64,000 bases of DNA from assembly GCA_003331045.1 (NCBI GenBank), contig QENA01000035.1, forward strand, positions 1 through 64,000, written 5' to 3'. The DNA is from Candidatus Tokpelaia sp. JSC189 (GTDB taxonomy: Bacteria > Pseudomonadota > Alphaproteobacteria > Rhizobiales > Rhizobiaceae). A model generated the notes under the pieces. That model was not told where the DNA came from. It saw only the letters and a program-made list of their open reading frames with translations, and did no database searches. Positions 10,067 to 20,941 of the stretch are shown here, piece by piece. Positions within the stretch are counted from its first letter, which is position 1. Every line of letters starts with the position of its first letter. Position numbers and translations under genes: made by a program.

Positions 10067-11134
10067 ATGTTTATGTTTTTGTCGGCTTTATCCGATTATC
10101 TGCCGGGGGTTCGTATTTTATGGTATATTACGTTTCGTACAGGCGCGGCCATGATTACTTCAGCCATGATTGTCTTTCTGTTCGGCCCAAGCATTATTGC
10201 TTCGCTTAAAGTACGGCAGGGTAAAGGTCAGCCTATCAGAGCTGATGGACCGCAGACTCATTTTAAAAAAGCTGGCACACCTACCATGGGCGGTCTTATG
10301 ATCTTGAGCGGCATGACTGTATCGGCCTTGCTGTGGTGCAATCTGCTCAATATTTATTTCTGGGTGGTGTTTGCAGTAACGCTTGCCTTTGGCGGCATCG
10401 GTTTTTATGATGACTATCTGAAGGTGATAAGGCAGGATCATAAAGGTTTTTCGAGCAAGATACGCCTCGGGCTGGAATTTCTGATTGCAGCAGTCACTGT
10501 TTTTGTCATCATGCATATAGGTTCATCCGGTCTAGCTTTTCCCTTTGTCAATTATATCTATAATCTTGGGTGGTTTTTTATTCCCTTTGCAACTTTTGTC
10601 ATTGTTGGAGCTGGAAATGCGGTTAATCTGACTGATGGTTTAGACGGGCTGGCCATTGTGCCGGTCATGGTTGCCGCTTCTTCTTTTGCACTGATTGCCT
10701 ATCTTTCGGGCAATGCTGTTTTTGCCAATTATCTGCAGATTCATTTTGTGTTTGGCACAGGTGAGTTGACTGTGCTTCTTGGCGCTGTAGTTGGTGCAGG
10801 GCTTGGCTTTCTATGGTTTAATGTACCGCCTGCTGCCATCTTCATGGGTGATACCGGTTCACTTGCGCTTGGCGGTTTGCTTGGTGCTGTCGCTGTTGCG
10901 ACAAAGCATGAAATTGTCCTTGCAATTATTGGAGGGGTATTTATAATAGAGGCTCTTTCTGTCATCATACAGGTCAGCCTTTTCAAGATAATGGGGCGGC
11001 GCGTTTTTCTTATGGCACCTATTCACCATCATTTTGAAAAGAAAGGCTGGACAGAAAGCCAAGTTGTCATTCGTTTCTGGATTATTTCCATAATTCTCGC
11101 CCTTGTTGGCCTGTCAACACTGAAACTCAGATAA
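10067..11134 (+). CDS. mraY: phospho-N-acetylmuramoyl-pentapeptide-transferase
   Basis: MraY transfers phospho-MurNAc-pentapeptide to undecaprenyl phosphate, forming lipid I at the inner membrane. The 355-residue product has about ten membrane segments and the catalytic motifs: GTPTMGG, the first aspartates [18 protein letters not shown], and [12 protein letters not shown] followed by the [11 protein letters not shown] histidine loop. It lies between murF and murD with short gaps, the standard order. Confidence 0.95.
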   Translation: MFMFLSALSDYLPGVRILWYITFRTGAAMITSAMIVFLFGPSIIASLKVRQGKGQPIRADGPQTHFKKAGTPTMGGLMILSGMTVSALLWCNLLNIYFWVVFAVTLAFGGIGFYDDYLKVIRQDHKGFSSKIRLGLEFLIAAVTVFVIMHIGSSGLAFPFVNYIYNLGWFFIPFATFVIVGAGNAVNLTDGLDGLAIVPVMVAASSFALIAYLSGNAVFANYLQIHFVFGTGELTVLLGAVVGAGLGFLWFNVPPAAIFMGDTGSLALGGLLGAVAVATKHEIVLAIIGGVFIIEALSVIIQVSLFKIMGRRVFLMAPIHHHFEKKGWTESQVVIRFWIISIILALVGLSTLKLR

Positions 11135-11138
11135 GATC

Positions 11139-12533
11139 ATGATTCCTGTTCAGTGTTTCCGCGGAAAAAAAATTGTGCTTTTCGGGCTTGGCGATTCGGG
11201 TCTTGCGACAGCAAGGGCGCTTGTTGCTGGTGGTGCTGCAGTTATTTTGTGGGATGATAATACACAGGCGGTTACAAAGGCACGGGAACAGGGATTTGAT
11301 ACGAAAAATCTGCATGATATTGCTTGGAAGGAAACAGCAGCCCTTATTCTATCTCCCGGTGTGCCACTTACCCACCCTGAACCGCATTGGAGTGTAAAGT
11401 TAGCCGCAGCCCATAATGTGGAGGTGATTGGTGATATTGAGCTTTTTGTGCGTGAGCGCAACGCTTTTTTGCAGCGGAAAGGCCTTACTGCAAAGGACTG
11501 TCCTTTTATTGCCATTACCGGTACAAACGGCAAATCCACGACAACAGCACTTATTACCTATCTGTTAAGTGTTGCCGGGTATGATGTACAGATGGGTGGC
11601 AATATAGGTACGGCAATTCTGTTGCTTGAGCCACCGGCGGATCGGCGGTTTTATGTTATTGAGTGCTCGTCCTATCAAATTGACCTCACACCATCACTTG
11701 TTCCAACTATCGGTATTTTGTTGAACCTGACACCGGATCATATTGACCGCCATGGAAATTTTAAGCATTACGCCGCTATTAAGGAAAGACTTGTGGAAGC
11801 TGCGCAGACAGCGATCATCAGTGTTGATGATATACCATGCCGTAAAATTTATGAATGCCTAAAAACAAAGGGTAAATATATTCTGCCTATCGCAGTTGGC
11901 CATTCTCTGCAGGATGGTTATTTTGCTGAAGGCAAAAAAATGCTTGTTTGTGGCCATGATGGTAGCATTGAGCAACTGGCTTCGATAAAGGGTGCTTCAT
12001 TGTTTCGCGGTATACATAATATGCAGAATGTCCTTGCTGCGCTTGCCTGCTGCCATATCCTAAAAATAGCTTTTCAAGATACAGATACCGTGCTTGCATC
12101 TTTTCAGGGATTATCTCACCGCATGGAGGAAGTCAGGCGCAAAGAACATATTCTGTTCATTAATGATAGTAAAGCAACGAATGCGGAAGCGGCAGCGTCT
12201 GCACTTTCTGTCTTTGATCATATTTATTGGATTGCCGGTGGGATGCCGAAAGAAGGCGGTATTCATATATTGCGGGAGTTTTTTCCAAAAATCAGAAAAG
12301 CCTATCTGATTGGTGAGGCAGCTGCTGAATTTATCCACACAATAGGTAAAGATGTTCCTGTATTTCTAGCCGATACACTTGCAAATGCCCTGCGCCAAGC
12401 AGTGTATGACGCGACACAAGATAAGGTGGGCGATGTTGTGGTACTGCTTTCACCGGCTTGTGCGAGTTTTGATCAGTTTGCAAATTATAGAGAGCGCGGC
12501 GACATGTTTCGCAAGTTTGTGCAGGAGCTTTAG
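11139..12533 (+). CDS. murD: UDP-MurNAc-L-alanine:D-glutamate ligase
   Basis: MurD adds D-glutamate to UDP-MurNAc-L-Ala. The N-terminal Rossmann-like domain is FGLGDSGLATARAL, the ATP loop is AITGTNGKSTTTALI, followed by GGNIGTAILLL, the ECSSYQID strand and NLTPDHIDRHG. The C-terminal domain has INDSKATNAEAAASAL, the usual acceptor-site segment, and LLSPACASFDQFANYRERGD. At 464 residues it is complete. It starts four bases after mraY. The next gene, ftsW, is unusually separated by a 305-base spacer. Confidence 0.94.
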   Translation: MIPVQCFRGKKIVLFGLGDSGLATARALVAGGAAVILWDDNTQAVTKAREQGFDTKNLHDIAWKETAALILSPGVPLTHPEPHWSVKLAAAHNVEVIGDIELFVRERNAFLQRKGLTAKDCPFIAITGTNGKSTTTALITYLLSVAGYDVQMGGNIGTAILLLEPPADRRFYVIECSSYQIDLTPSLVPTIGILLNLTPDHIDRHGNFKHYAAIKERLVEAAQTAIISVDDIPCRKIYECLKTKGKYILPIAVGHSLQDGYFAEGKKMLVCGHDGSIEQLASIKGASLFRGIHNMQNVLAALACCHILKIAFQDTDTVLASFQGLSHRMEEVRRKEHILFINDSKATNAEAAASALSVFDHIYWIAGGMPKEGGIHILREFFPKIRKAYLIGEAAAEFIHTIGKDVPVFLADTLANALRQAVYDATQDKVGDVVVLLSPACASFDQFANYRERGDMFRKFVQEL

Positions 12534-12838
12534 GGACATGTTTCTTGATTTATCGGGTTTTGGTTCAAATGTTAACGATCTGGAATTTCTTTCAGCTTAT
12601 TGTGCCTGAAACGAAGCTTGATAGGGCAATATCATGGTTTATATTTGGCAAGTGCGGTAAAATCCGCTTTTTATTTATCATCATTGCAGATATTAAGAAG
12701 CATTTACATAATGGTCTTAGCTTTTTGGCAACCAAACAGGATTGTGCATATAAATGCATCGGGGATGATGTTTTGATATAAACGCAAATACCTCCGTGTT
12801 TTTCTATTGGTGTAAAATGCCCGAAAGAAAGGAGTATC
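12534..12838. other. 305-base spacer between murD and ftsW
   Basis: In most dcw clusters these genes touch. Here the gap holds only chance short frames (12545-12781 and an opposite-strand one), with no motif or family signature. It could carry an internal promoter for ftsW onward, but I cannot point to convincing -35 and -10 boxes. An AAGGAG ribosome site just before 12839 belongs to ftsW. Confidence 0.45.
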
Positions 12839-13984
12839 ATGGTTAGTCGCATCGATGGCGGACCGATCGCCAACTGGTGGTGGACAATTGATCGCTCGAT
12901 TTTGGCTGCCTGTCTATTACTGATGGGGATAGGACTGCTTCTGTCTTTTGCTGCAAGCCCTTCTGTTGCGCACAGGATCGGCATTGCCGACAACTTTCAT
13001 TTTGTCAAACTGCATATCAAATACATCTTACCAGCATTTTTTGTGATGATTATCGTTTCATTCATGGATCCGCATAATATACGCTGCTGCTGTTTGCTGC
13101 TGCTTGGCATTACTATGGTACTTATGATTCTAACTCTGTTCGCCGGCATCGAGATTAAGGGTGCAAGGCGTTGGATTTCGCTTCTGGCATTCACAATCCA
13201 GCCCTCTGAATTCATGAAGCCAGCTTTTATAGTCATACTGGCGTGGCTTTTTGCTAAGCAGAAAGGCCATCATAATATGCTAGGCTATCTGCTGGCTATG
13301 GTGCTTTACGCTGTTTGCGTTTTTCTTCTGGTTCTTGAGCCGGATATCGGCCAGACTGTATTGATCAGTGTAACAGGTTTTGCGCTGTTTTTCTTAGCTG
13401 GCGTTTCACAGATTATTATTCTCCTATTTCTTGGGTTTATTATTGTTGGGGGTATTAGTGCGTATATAGTGTTCGATTATGTACGTGAACGTATCAAAGG
13501 TTTTCTAACCGGAGATGGGAATACATTTCAGGTTGATGTCGGACGGGAAGCTATCATCAACGGCGGCTGGTTTGGCCAAGGGCCGGGAGAAGGTACTGTC
13601 AAGCGCATCATTCCTGACAGCCATACCGATTTTGTTTTTTCTGTTGCAGCAGAGGAATATGGCATCGTACTGTGCATGCTTATTGTAGGGTTATTTACTT
13701 TCATTGTGATTCGCTCATTATTTATTGCCATAAAGGAGCATGAGCATTTCATACGTTTTTCAACTGCCGGTCTTGCGATGCTATTTGGCTTTCAATCGAT
13801 TGTCAATATGGCAGTCAACCTGCACTTAGTGCCACCTAAGGGTATGACACTTCCCTTCATTTCCTATGGTGGCTCATCATTAGTTGCTGTTGCCTTTGCC
13901 ATGGGGGCCCTGCTTGCATTTACGCGCAAGCGGCCTGAAGCACGTATGTCTGCATCTTTAAGCAATATGGTTATAACAGTATGA
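12839..13984 (+). CDS. ftsW: septal peptidoglycan glycosyltransferase FtsW
   Basis: FtsW is the SEDS-family polymerase that makes septal glycan strands together with FtsI. The 381-residue membrane protein has about ten hydrophobic segments and the SEDS signatures: GARRWISLLAFTIQPSEFMK, LEPDIGQT, VGREAIINGGWFGQGPGEG, IPDSHTDFVFSVAAEEYG with the catalytic aspartate region, and the late NLHLVPPKGMTLPFISYGGSS. It is complete and well preserved. murG follows after four bases. Confidence 0.95.
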   Translation: MVSRIDGGPIANWWWTIDRSILAACLLLMGIGLLLSFAASPSVAHRIGIADNFHFVKLHIKYILPAFFVMIIVSFMDPHNIRCCCLLLLGITMVLMILTLFAGIEIKGARRWISLLAFTIQPSEFMKPAFIVILAWLFAKQKGHHNMLGYLLAMVLYAVCVFLLVLEPDIGQTVLISVTGFALFFLAGVSQIIILLFLGFIIVGGISAYIVFDYVRERIKGFLTGDGNTFQVDVGREAIINGGWFGQGPGEGTVKRIIPDSHTDFVFSVAAEEYGIVLCMLIVGLFTFIVIRSLFIAIKEHEHFIRFSTAGLAMLFGFQSIVNMAVNLHLVPPKGMTLPFISYGGSSLVAVAFAMGALLAFTRKRPEARMSASLSNMVITV

Positions 13985-13988
13985 TAAT

Positions 13989-15116
13989 ATGAATACAAAA
14001 GGCACGATTATTCTTGCAGCCGGTGGAACAGGGGGGCATTTTTTCCCTGCTGAGGCACTTGGTATTGAGCTGACATGCCGCGGTTTTGATGTGCATTTTC
14101 TCACGGATGAACGTGCACGGCATTTTCTTGATTCCTTTCCGGATGATCATGTACATGTGATAAGTTCTGCAACGATCATGGGAAAAAATCCTTTTAGATT
14201 CATGCGTGCCCTTTTCTATTTGATATATGGCGTGTGTCAATCCCATCGACTTATTCGACGACTCAAGCCCCGCCTTGTTATCGGTTTTGGCGGTTATCCG
14301 ACATTGCCGCCGCTTTATGCTGCCACCATTATGCATATTCCGACCTTTATTCATGAGCAGAATGCGGTAATGGGGCGTGCAAATAGGTTTTTGGCGGCAC
14401 GTGTTGATGCCATTGCCGGTGGTTTTCTTGAAAGTAAAGATAAATTTGCCGACAAAATTATTATTACCGGAAATCCGTTGCGGGCCTCAGTTATTGAGGC
14501 GTCTCATGTGCCTTACAGCGAGGCAAAGGGAGATGAGCCGTTTTTATTGTTGGTTTTTGGCGGCAGTCAAGGTGCCACATTTTTTTCTGAAATTGTGCCG
14601 CAAGCGCTTGCACTTATGGATAAATCTGTGCGTAGTCGCCTTATTATTACACAGCAAGCGCGTGATTCTAACATTGTAAAACTTACGCAATCCTATAAAT
14701 CCCTTGGGATTAAGGCGGAGATTCAGCCCTTTTTCAGTAATATGGCAGAGCTGATTGCCCGTGCGCATTACATTATCGCGCGGGCTGGAGCTTCGACAGT
14801 TGCTGAGATTGCTGCTATCGGTCGCCCGGCGCTGTTGGTGCCTTATCCTCATGCGCTTGATCATGATCAGATGCAAAATGCATTGACTCTGGCATTTTCG
14901 GGCGGTGTCAAGGTTGTTCGGCAGGAGGAGCTTACACCTGTCGGACTTGCTACAATAATCCATGGCGCTATCAGTGACCCTGCCCTGCTGGCAACCATGG
15001 CAATAGAAGCACATGCGGCAGGTCGCATTGGGGCCACACAGGACTTAGCAGATATGGCACAAGCACTAGCCGCCGGAAAAAATGCAAATAACTTTAAGAA
15101 GGAGATTCATACATGA
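13989..15116 (+). CDS. murG: UDP-GlcNAc:lipid I N-acetylglucosaminyltransferase
   Basis: MurG converts lipid I to lipid II on the cytoplasmic face of the inner membrane. The GT28 fold shows the N-terminal loop [44 protein letters not shown], the second glycine loop [13 protein letters not shown], and the UDP-GlcNAc site [20 protein letters not shown] with [10 protein letters not shown]. It is 375 residues, standard for the family. The stop overlaps the murC start. Confidence 0.95.
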   Translation: MNTKGTIILAAGGTGGHFFPAEALGIELTCRGFDVHFLTDERARHFLDSFPDDHVHVISSATIMGKNPFRFMRALFYLIYGVCQSHRLIRRLKPRLVIGFGGYPTLPPLYAATIMHIPTFIHEQNAVMGRANRFLAARVDAIAGGFLESKDKFADKIIITGNPLRASVIEASHVPYSEAKGDEPFLLLVFGGSQGATFFSEIVPQALALMDKSVRSRLIITQQARDSNIVKLTQSYKSLGIKAEIQPFFSNMAELIARAHYIIARAGASTVAEIAAIGRPALLVPYPHALDHDQMQNALTLAFSGGVKVVRQEELTPVGLATIIHGAISDPALLATMAIEAHAAGRIGATQDLADMAQALAAGKNANNFKKEIHT

Positions 15117-16540
15117 AAATGCCATTTAATGTCGGGCTTATTCATTTTATCGGCATAGGTGGTATCGGCATGAGCGGGATCGCTGAGGTTTTGCATAATT
15201 TGGGTTATAAAGTGCAGGGGTCAGATCAGATCGATAATTCCAATGTTGATCGCCTCCGAGAAAAGGGTATCAAGGTTTTGGTCGGCCATGATGTTAGAAA
15301 TCTTGGCGATGCAGAAATTATCGTTATTTCAACAGCAATCCGCAAGGATAATCCTGAATATGCTGCGGCCCGGGAAAAGCTGCTGCCGATTGTTCAACGT
15401 GCTGAAATGCTTGCTGAATTGATGCGTTTTCGCCAAGCGGTCGCTATTGGCGGTACGCACGGTAAAACGACAACAACTTCGCTTGTGGGGACACTACTGG
15501 AGGCAGGCGGTTTTGATCCTACCGTCATCAATGGCGGAATTATCAATGCCTATGGCACGAATACCCGTGTGGGAGCAGGTGAATGGATGGTGGTGGAAGC
15601 CGATGAAAGTGATGGTTCATTTCTAAAATTGCCTGCTGATATTGCTGTTGTCACCAATGTCGATCCCGAGCATCTCGACTATTATGGTAGTTTCGAGGGC
15701 GTACGCAAAGCCTTTTGCCAGTTTGTGGAGAATATTCCTTTTTATGGCTTTGGTGTTATGTGCCTTGACCATCCAGAAATGCAGGCCATCATCAGTGATA
15801 TCAACGACCGTCGTGTGACTACCTATGGTGCTAATTCGCAGGCTGATGTGCGGTTTCTAAACTATTGGATGGAAGGGACGCGCTCGCATTTTGATGTTAT
15901 CATCCATAATCGTAAGACAGGACTAACGATAGAAATGGGCAATCTGGTTTTGCCCATGCCAGGACGCCATAATGTTTCCAATGCGACAGCGGCAATCGCA
16001 GTTGCCCATGAACTTGGTGTTTCTGATAAAGCAATTGCACATGGACTTGCTTCCTTTTGCGGTGTCAAGCGACGTTTTACCCATACCGGTTCGTGGAAAG
16101 GCGTGGAAATTTTTGATGATTACGGTCATCATCCAGTTGAGATCATGGCAGTCCTTGCTGCAGCTCGTGATGTCGTCCTAGGCAAGATTATTGCCATTGT
16201 GCAGCCGCACCGATTTAGCCGTCTGCGTGATTTATTTTATGAATTTGCAACTTGTTTCAATAATGCCGATATTGTGATTGTTGCACCGGTTTATCCTGCA
16301 GGAGAAGAGCCAATCAAGGGTATTGATGCGCAGGTCCTTGTAGCTCGCATAAAGGCTGCTGGCCATTGTGTTGTCCGTTATATTAACGGGCCTGAAGAAA
16401 TAGCGCCTTTGATCAGGAAAACAGCAAAATCCGGTGATGGAATTGTTTTTCTTGGGGCCGGTAATATTACACAGTGGGCTTATGATTTACCACGTGAACT
16501 GGAGGAATACTGTAAAAATGATCAGTTTTCAGCCTGTTGA
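15113..16540 (+). CDS. murC: UDP-N-acetylmuramate:L-alanine ligase
   Basis: MurC begins the peptide side chain by adding L-Ala to UDP-MurNAc. The N-domain begins [17 protein letters not shown], the ATP loop is [13 protein letters not shown], then [26 protein letters not shown] and the C-domain segment [11 protein letters not shown] with [10 protein letters not shown]. It is 475 residues, as expected. It starts in an ATGA overlap with murG and its 3' end overlaps the murB start by 23 bases, so the three genes are translationally linked. Confidence 0.95.
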   Translation: MKMPFNVGLIHFIGIGGIGMSGIAEVLHNLGYKVQGSDQIDNSNVDRLREKGIKVLVGHDVRNLGDAEIIVISTAIRKDNPEYAAAREKLLPIVQRAEMLAELMRFRQAVAIGGTHGKTTTTSLVGTLLEAGGFDPTVINGGIINAYGTNTRVGAGEWMVVEADESDGSFLKLPADIAVVTNVDPEHLDYYGSFEGVRKAFCQFVENIPFYGFGVMCLDHPEMQAIISDINDRRVTTYGANSQADVRFLNYWMEGTRSHFDVIIHNRKTGLTIEMGNLVLPMPGRHNVSNATAAIAVAHELGVSDKAIAHGLASFCGVKRRFTHTGSWKGVEIFDDYGHHPVEIMAVLAAARDVVLGKIIAIVQPHRFSRLRDLFYEFATCFNNADIVIVAPVYPAGEEPIKGIDAQVLVARIKAAGHCVVRYINGPEEIAPLIRKTAKSGDGIVFLGAGNITQWAYDLPRELEEYCKNDQFSAC

Positions 16541-17492
16541 TAGTAAGGCATTGTTGAAGCAGCTTGCGCTTTCCGGTTTGCGCGGGCGCATAATGTCCGA
16601 TGTCGATATGAGCAAGATTACATGGTTTCGTACCGGTGGACCAGCAGAGTTACTTTACCAACCTGCTGATGAGAAAGATCTGGCATACTTTCTTAAAAAC
16701 CTGCCAGAAAAAATACCCGTCTTGGTGGTTGGTATTGGCTCTAACCTTCTTGTGCGGGATGGTGGTATACCGGGGATTGTCATCCAACTGCCTGTCAAAG
16801 GGTTTGGCGATGTGCATGCAGTATCTGAAGATATGCTTCTGGCCGGCGCTGCGGTATCCGACAAACGTCTTGCCGCTGCCGCTCTTAAGGCCGGTATTGC
16901 GGGGTTCCATTTTTATCATGGTATTCCGGGTGGCCTTGGTGGTGCATTGCGCATGAATAGTGGTGCCAATGGCGTTGAGACCTCGCAGCGGGTAATTGAG
17001 GTTTACGGCCTTGATCGTAGGGGCAATCGTCGGATACTTTCGTATCGTGATATGCAATATTCTTATCGCCAGGCAGGCGCCTCTGAGGATCTGATTTTTA
17101 TTTCTGCCCTACTGAAAGGACAGAAGGGCGAACCGGATGCGATCCGCAAGGCAATGGATGATGTACAGAGTCATCGTGAAACAGCACAGCCAGTGCATGA
17201 GAAGACAGGAGGATCGACATTCCGTAACCCTGAAGGAACATCGGCTTGGAAGGTAATTGATGATGCCGGTTGCCGTGGGCTTGCAATCGGTGGGGCCCAG
17301 ATATCTGACATGCATTGCAATTTCATGATCAATACAGGAAATGCAACAGGTTATGATCTTGAATTGCTCGGTGAGATTGTACGGAAAAGGGTCTTTACCC
17401 ATAGCGATATAAAGTTGCATTGGGAAATCAGGCGTATCGGCCAGTTCCTGCCTGGTAAGACAATTATACCCGCAATTGGGTTTGATGACTAA
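16518..17492 (+). CDS. murB: UDP-N-acetylenolpyruvoylglucosamine reductase
   Basis: MurB reduces UDP-GlcNAc-enolpyruvate to UDP-MurNAc using FAD and NADPH. The FAD domain shows [13 protein letters not shown] and [29 protein letters not shown] follows, then [10 protein letters not shown] (catalytic Arg region), [13 protein letters not shown] (catalytic Ser) and the C-terminal HWEIRRIG (catalytic Glu). An upstream in-frame ATG at 16434 lies deep in murC and its extra residues have no similarity, so I use ATG 16518, which gives a 324-residue enzyme. It is the last gene before a 314-base break in the cluster. Confidence 0.94.
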   Translation: MISFQPVDSKALLKQLALSGLRGRIMSDVDMSKITWFRTGGPAELLYQPADEKDLAYFLKNLPEKIPVLVVGIGSNLLVRDGGIPGIVIQLPVKGFGDVHAVSEDMLLAGAAVSDKRLAAAALKAGIAGFHFYHGIPGGLGGALRMNSGANGVETSQRVIEVYGLDRRGNRRILSYRDMQYSYRQAGASEDLIFISALLKGQKGEPDAIRKAMDDVQSHRETAQPVHEKTGGSTFRNPEGTSAWKVIDDAGCRGLAIGGAQISDMHCNFMINTGNATGYDLELLGEIVRKRVFTHSDIKLHWEIRRIGQFLPGKTIIPAIGFDD

Positions 17493-17806
17493 AATCTTTC
17501 CGCAGTTGTATTTTATACCTGTCGATTTGTGTAATCTGAATTCTATGGAATGAGGCAGTTTTAGACTGCTATATTAGAATATTCGTCCGAAAAAATATAT
17601 TTTTAGTCTTTTCAAAGTGGTAAGTTATTAGAGGTTAGAAAGAATGGCTATCTAAAACAACGTAGTAGGGATTGTCAATAAATCAACTTTTTGATCCTGT
17701 AGGTAGGACAGCGTATACAATTGATTCGAAAAGGTGAATCCTATTCTGCGGTTTCTACTAGAAGTTGTGGTTTTATAAAACCACTCCAATTTCAAAGGGT
17801 GTTCGT
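17493..17806. other. spacer between murB and ddl
   Basis: A 314-base AT-rich gap. I see a small hairpin (GCAGT/ACTGC near 17553-17567) without a good T tract, and no gene. It may separate two transcription units of the dcw cluster, with a promoter for ddl-ftsQAZ inside it, but no box pair stands out. Confidence 0.4.
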
Positions 17807-18730
17807 GTGGCTAAAAAACATATTGCGGTTTTGATGGGTGGTTTTTCATCAGAGCGTTCTGTGAGTCTGTCTTCGGGGCGTGCCTGCGCTGCTGCATTTA
17901 AAAAAGAAGAGTATCACGTTAGCCATGTTGATGTAGGGCATGATATTGCCTCGGTACTGGCTGATCTTAGGCCGGATGTTGCTTTTAATGCACTACATGG
18001 TCCTTATGGTGAAGATGGAACCATTCAGGGTATTCTTGAATATTTACAGATACCTTATACTCATTCAGGGGTTCTTGCTTCCGCGCTTGCCATGAATAAG
18101 GCTCAGGCCAAGATTATAGCTGCCGCCGCCGGGGTTTCCGTGGCACCATCATGCATCATAAGGCGTTTTGACATAGGGCGTGAACATCCGATTGAACCAC
18201 CTTATGTGGTCAAACCTGTTCGTGAAGGATCAAGTTTTGGTGTTGTTATTGTAAAGCCTGATCAGCTCTTTCCCCCGCAGATTCTTGTATCTTCTGACTG
18301 GAAGTATGGTGATGAAGTGTTGGTGGAGCGTTATGTTAGCGGACGCGAGCTGACCTGCGCTGTTATGGGAAACACAGTGCTTGATGTGTGCGAGATTATG
18401 CCTGAACAGCGTTTTCAGTTTTATGATTATAATTCAAAATATACGTTAGGTGGCTCAAAGCATGTCTGTCCGGCAAAAATTTCATCAAATATTTACCAAA
18501 ATATAAAAAGAATGGCGTTGATAGCTCATCAGGCTCTTGGTTGTCGTGGGATAAGTCGATCAGACTTCCGTTATGATGACATGGGTGATGGAGCATTAGT
18601 CTGGCTCGAGATTAACACACAACCGGGCATGACATCGACATCTCTGATGCCTGAGATTGCAAAGGTCTCAGGGCATAGTCTTCCTGATCTTGCCCGCTGG
18701 ATAGTGGAGGATGCATCATGTATGCGTTGA
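17807..18730 (+). CDS. ddl: D-alanine:D-alanine ligase
   Basis: Ddl joins two D-alanines with ATP, making the MurF substrate. Signatures are [65 protein letters not shown] in the ATP-grasp lid, and [10 protein letters not shown] with [18 protein letters not shown] carrying metal and substrate contacts. The frame is open from a TTG at 17765, but family similarity begins at GTG 17807, which has CAAAGGG at about 17793-17799. That gives 307 residues, normal for DdlB. Its 3' end overlaps ftsQ. Confidence 0.94.
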   Translation: MAKKHIAVLMGGFSSERSVSLSSGRACAAAFKKEEYHVSHVDVGHDIASVLADLRPDVAFNALHGPYGEDGTIQGILEYLQIPYTHSGVLASALAMNKAQAKIIAAAAGVSVAPSCIIRRFDIGREHPIEPPYVVKPVREGSSFGVVIVKPDQLFPPQILVSSDWKYGDEVLVERYVSGRELTCAVMGNTVLDVCEIMPEQRFQFYDYNSKYTLGGSKHVCPAKISSNIYQNIKRMALIAHQALGCRGISRSDFRYDDMGDGALVWLEINTQPGMTSTSLMPEIAKVSGHSLPDLARWIVEDASCMR

Positions 18731-19566
18731 ATAAGAAATCTGGAGCAAAAATATCATCATTTTTGCGGATTGCAGATATGTACGTGCCGCATCATTCTAG
18801 TTCTATTTTTGTTCTTGGGTTTCTTGCTATTACGGTGGTTTTTGGCATATTTGCCGGCGGGCATGCCTATCAGGCTTTCAATGTGACGGCTGCGATGGCT
18901 GGCTTTTCTGTTAACAAGGTGAATATAATTGGGAACCGGCAGACTTCTGAAATTGATATCTTTAGCGCACTAAGCCTTGATTGCGGTATCTCCCTGCCCG
19001 GTTTTGATATTGAGAAGGCACGAGCAGCTATTGCTGTATTTCCGTGGATAGAATCGGTTTCTGTTCAAAAAATTTATCCTGATCAGGTTAATATTTCCGT
19101 TGTGGAACGTCAGCCTATTGCTATCTGGCAACATCATGGCAGCGTCGATATTATTGATAGGGAAGGTAATATCATTGTGCCTTATAGGAGGGCTTTCAGT
19201 CGTGGATTGCCACTGCTGGTTGGCCAAGGAGCCGCCCGTCAGGCGGCAGCTTTTCTCAAAGAAATAAAACCATTTTCGACTATCAGGCAGCATGCTCGGG
19301 CTTATATCCGCATTGGCGGCCGGCGCTGGGATATTCTTCTGGACAATGGTGTACGGATAAAGCTGCCTGAGAAGGATGTGTCTAGGCATCTGGCTGCCGC
19401 ATTAATGATGCAGAACAGGAACAGTTTATTTTTTCGAGATGTTGAAATTATTGACCTGCGGCTAGATGATCGGATTACTGTTGGCCTGTCAGCTGAGGCG
19501 CTGGCACACCGTGCTATCGCCGTCAAAAATTTGGAACGCCAAGAAAAGGCACGGAAAGCAGGCTAA
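18718..19566 (+). CDS. ftsQ: cell division protein FtsQ
   Basis: FtsQ is a bitopic inner-membrane divisome protein that recruits FtsL/FtsB and regulates FtsI/FtsW. After a short cytoplasmic part there is one membrane segment at about residues 28-48 ([21 protein letters not shown]). A POTRA domain follows: [50 protein letters not shown]. Then comes the FtsQ beta domain. It starts inside the ddl 3' end and is followed two bases later by ftsA, the classic ddl-ftsQ-ftsA order. Confidence 0.92.
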   Translation: MYALNKKSGAKISSFLRIADMYVPHHSSSIFVLGFLAITVVFGIFAGGHAYQAFNVTAAMAGFSVNKVNIIGNRQTSEIDIFSALSLDCGISLPGFDIEKARAAIAVFPWIESVSVQKIYPDQVNISVVERQPIAIWQHHGSVDIIDREGNIIVPYRRAFSRGLPLLVGQGAARQAAAFLKEIKPFSTIRQHARAYIRIGGRRWDILLDNGVRIKLPEKDVSRHLAAALMMQNRNSLFFRDVEIIDLRLDDRITVGLSAEALAHRAIAVKNLERQEKARKAG

Positions 19567-19568
19567 GT

Positions 19569-20876
19569 ATGAGTATGATGTCATCTATCAACTCGGCAGG
19601 AGTGCGCAAGACGCGGTTGCTAACTGTACTTGATATAGGTTCAAGCAAGATAGCCTGTATCATTGCGCGTTTGCGGCCGCTTAATCACATACAGCATTTG
19701 CCTGGGCGTACGTACCGAATGGAAGTTCTGGGATTTGGCGTTCAACGCTCGCGTGGTGTGAAGTCGGGCGTCATTATTGATCTTGCAGTGGCCGAACAGG
19801 CCGTAAGGCTTGCTGTTGATGCGGCCGAACGCATGGCAGGACTAATTGTGGATTCAGTTATTGTCAATTTTTCATGTCGTGGCATGAAAAGCAGCCATAT
19901 AGCGGCCGAAGTGCCTGTTAAGGGACATGCCGTGACCATGCGTGATATCCGCCGTGTTTTGTCTGCAGGATCGCATATAGCGTTTCATCATGATCGACCT
20001 GTTATTCATTCCTTGCCTGTTTCCTTTAGTCTTGATGGTGAACAGAATATGACTGATCCCCAGGATATGATTGGCAATGTTCTTGGTGTTGATATGCATA
20101 TTGTCACGGCAGATTCGGCCCCTTTGCGTAATCTTGAGCATTGTATCAACCGTGCTCACCTGAGTGTTGAGCGCATGGTGGCAACACCGTTTGCAAGCGG
20201 CCTGTCCATTCTGGTGGATGATGAGGCAGAGCTTGGTGCAGTCTGTATTGATATAGGTGGCGGTATGACAACCATGTCTGTGTTTAATAAGGGAAAATTT
20301 GTTTTTGCTGATAGCCTTGCCTTGGGTGGTAATCACATTACTCTTGATATCGCTCATGGTTTTTCAATTTCTATTGAAGAAGCCGAAAGGCTGAAAGTGA
20401 TGCATGGTTCGGCACTTTCTTTTGGGGCGGATGACAGGAATATCATTACGCTTCCGCCTTTACATACCACAGGCGATGGTGCTGCTCAGTATCCACGGAG
20501 CATGTTATCGCGCATCATTCGGGCCCGGGTTGAAGAAATACTGGAATTGGTGCGTGCTAGGCTTGGCTGCTCCAATTTTGGTACTGTAATTGGTAAGCGC
20601 CTAATCCTGACTGGTGGCGGTTCGCAACTTACAGGTCTGCCGGAGGTTGCACGGCGTATATTAAGCCGTAGATTGCGCATCGGACGTCCGCTGGGGATTT
20701 CAGGGTTGCCGGATATAGCCAGAGGTGGTGCATTTTCAACAATAGTCGGTTTACTGATTTACCCTCAGTCAGCTGGGTTTGATGACCAGAAGCTGCGCTT
20801 TATCTCAGCAGAATGGCCAGAAGCGAAAGAAGGGCGTTTTCAACGTGTAGGCAGATGGCTGCGTGAGAGCTTTTGA
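19569..20876 (+). CDS. ftsA: cell division protein FtsA
   Basis: FtsA is an actin-like ATPase that tethers FtsZ filaments to the membrane. Phosphate-1 loop LDIGSSKIACIIARL, the SHS2-like 1C domain (VDSVIVNFSCRG, HSLPVSFSLDG), phosphate-2 CIDIGGGMTTMSVF and the adenosine loop LTGGGSQLTGLPEVA are all visible. The C-terminus ends in a basic amphipathic segment, RFQRVGRWLRESF, fitting the membrane-targeting helix. The product has 435 residues. ftsZ follows after a 65-base gap. Confidence 0.94.
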   Translation: MSMMSSINSAGVRKTRLLTVLDIGSSKIACIIARLRPLNHIQHLPGRTYRMEVLGFGVQRSRGVKSGVIIDLAVAEQAVRLAVDAAERMAGLIVDSVIVNFSCRGMKSSHIAAEVPVKGHAVTMRDIRRVLSAGSHIAFHHDRPVIHSLPVSFSLDGEQNMTDPQDMIGNVLGVDMHIVTADSAPLRNLEHCINRAHLSVERMVATPFASGLSILVDDEAELGAVCIDIGGGMTTMSVFNKGKFVFADSLALGGNHITLDIAHGFSISIEEAERLKVMHGSALSFGADDRNIITLPPLHTTGDGAAQYPRSMLSRIIRARVEEILELVRARLGCSNFGTVIGKRLILTGGGSQLTGLPEVARRILSRRLRIGRPLGISGLPDIARGGAFSTIVGLLIYPQSAGFDDQKLRFISAEWPEAKEGRFQRVGRWLRESF

Positions 20877-20941
20877 GTAAAAATGATTGACTCCGCAACT
20901 TAATTAAGGGAACTGCGGTGGAAATGTGAGAAGGAAAGAAA

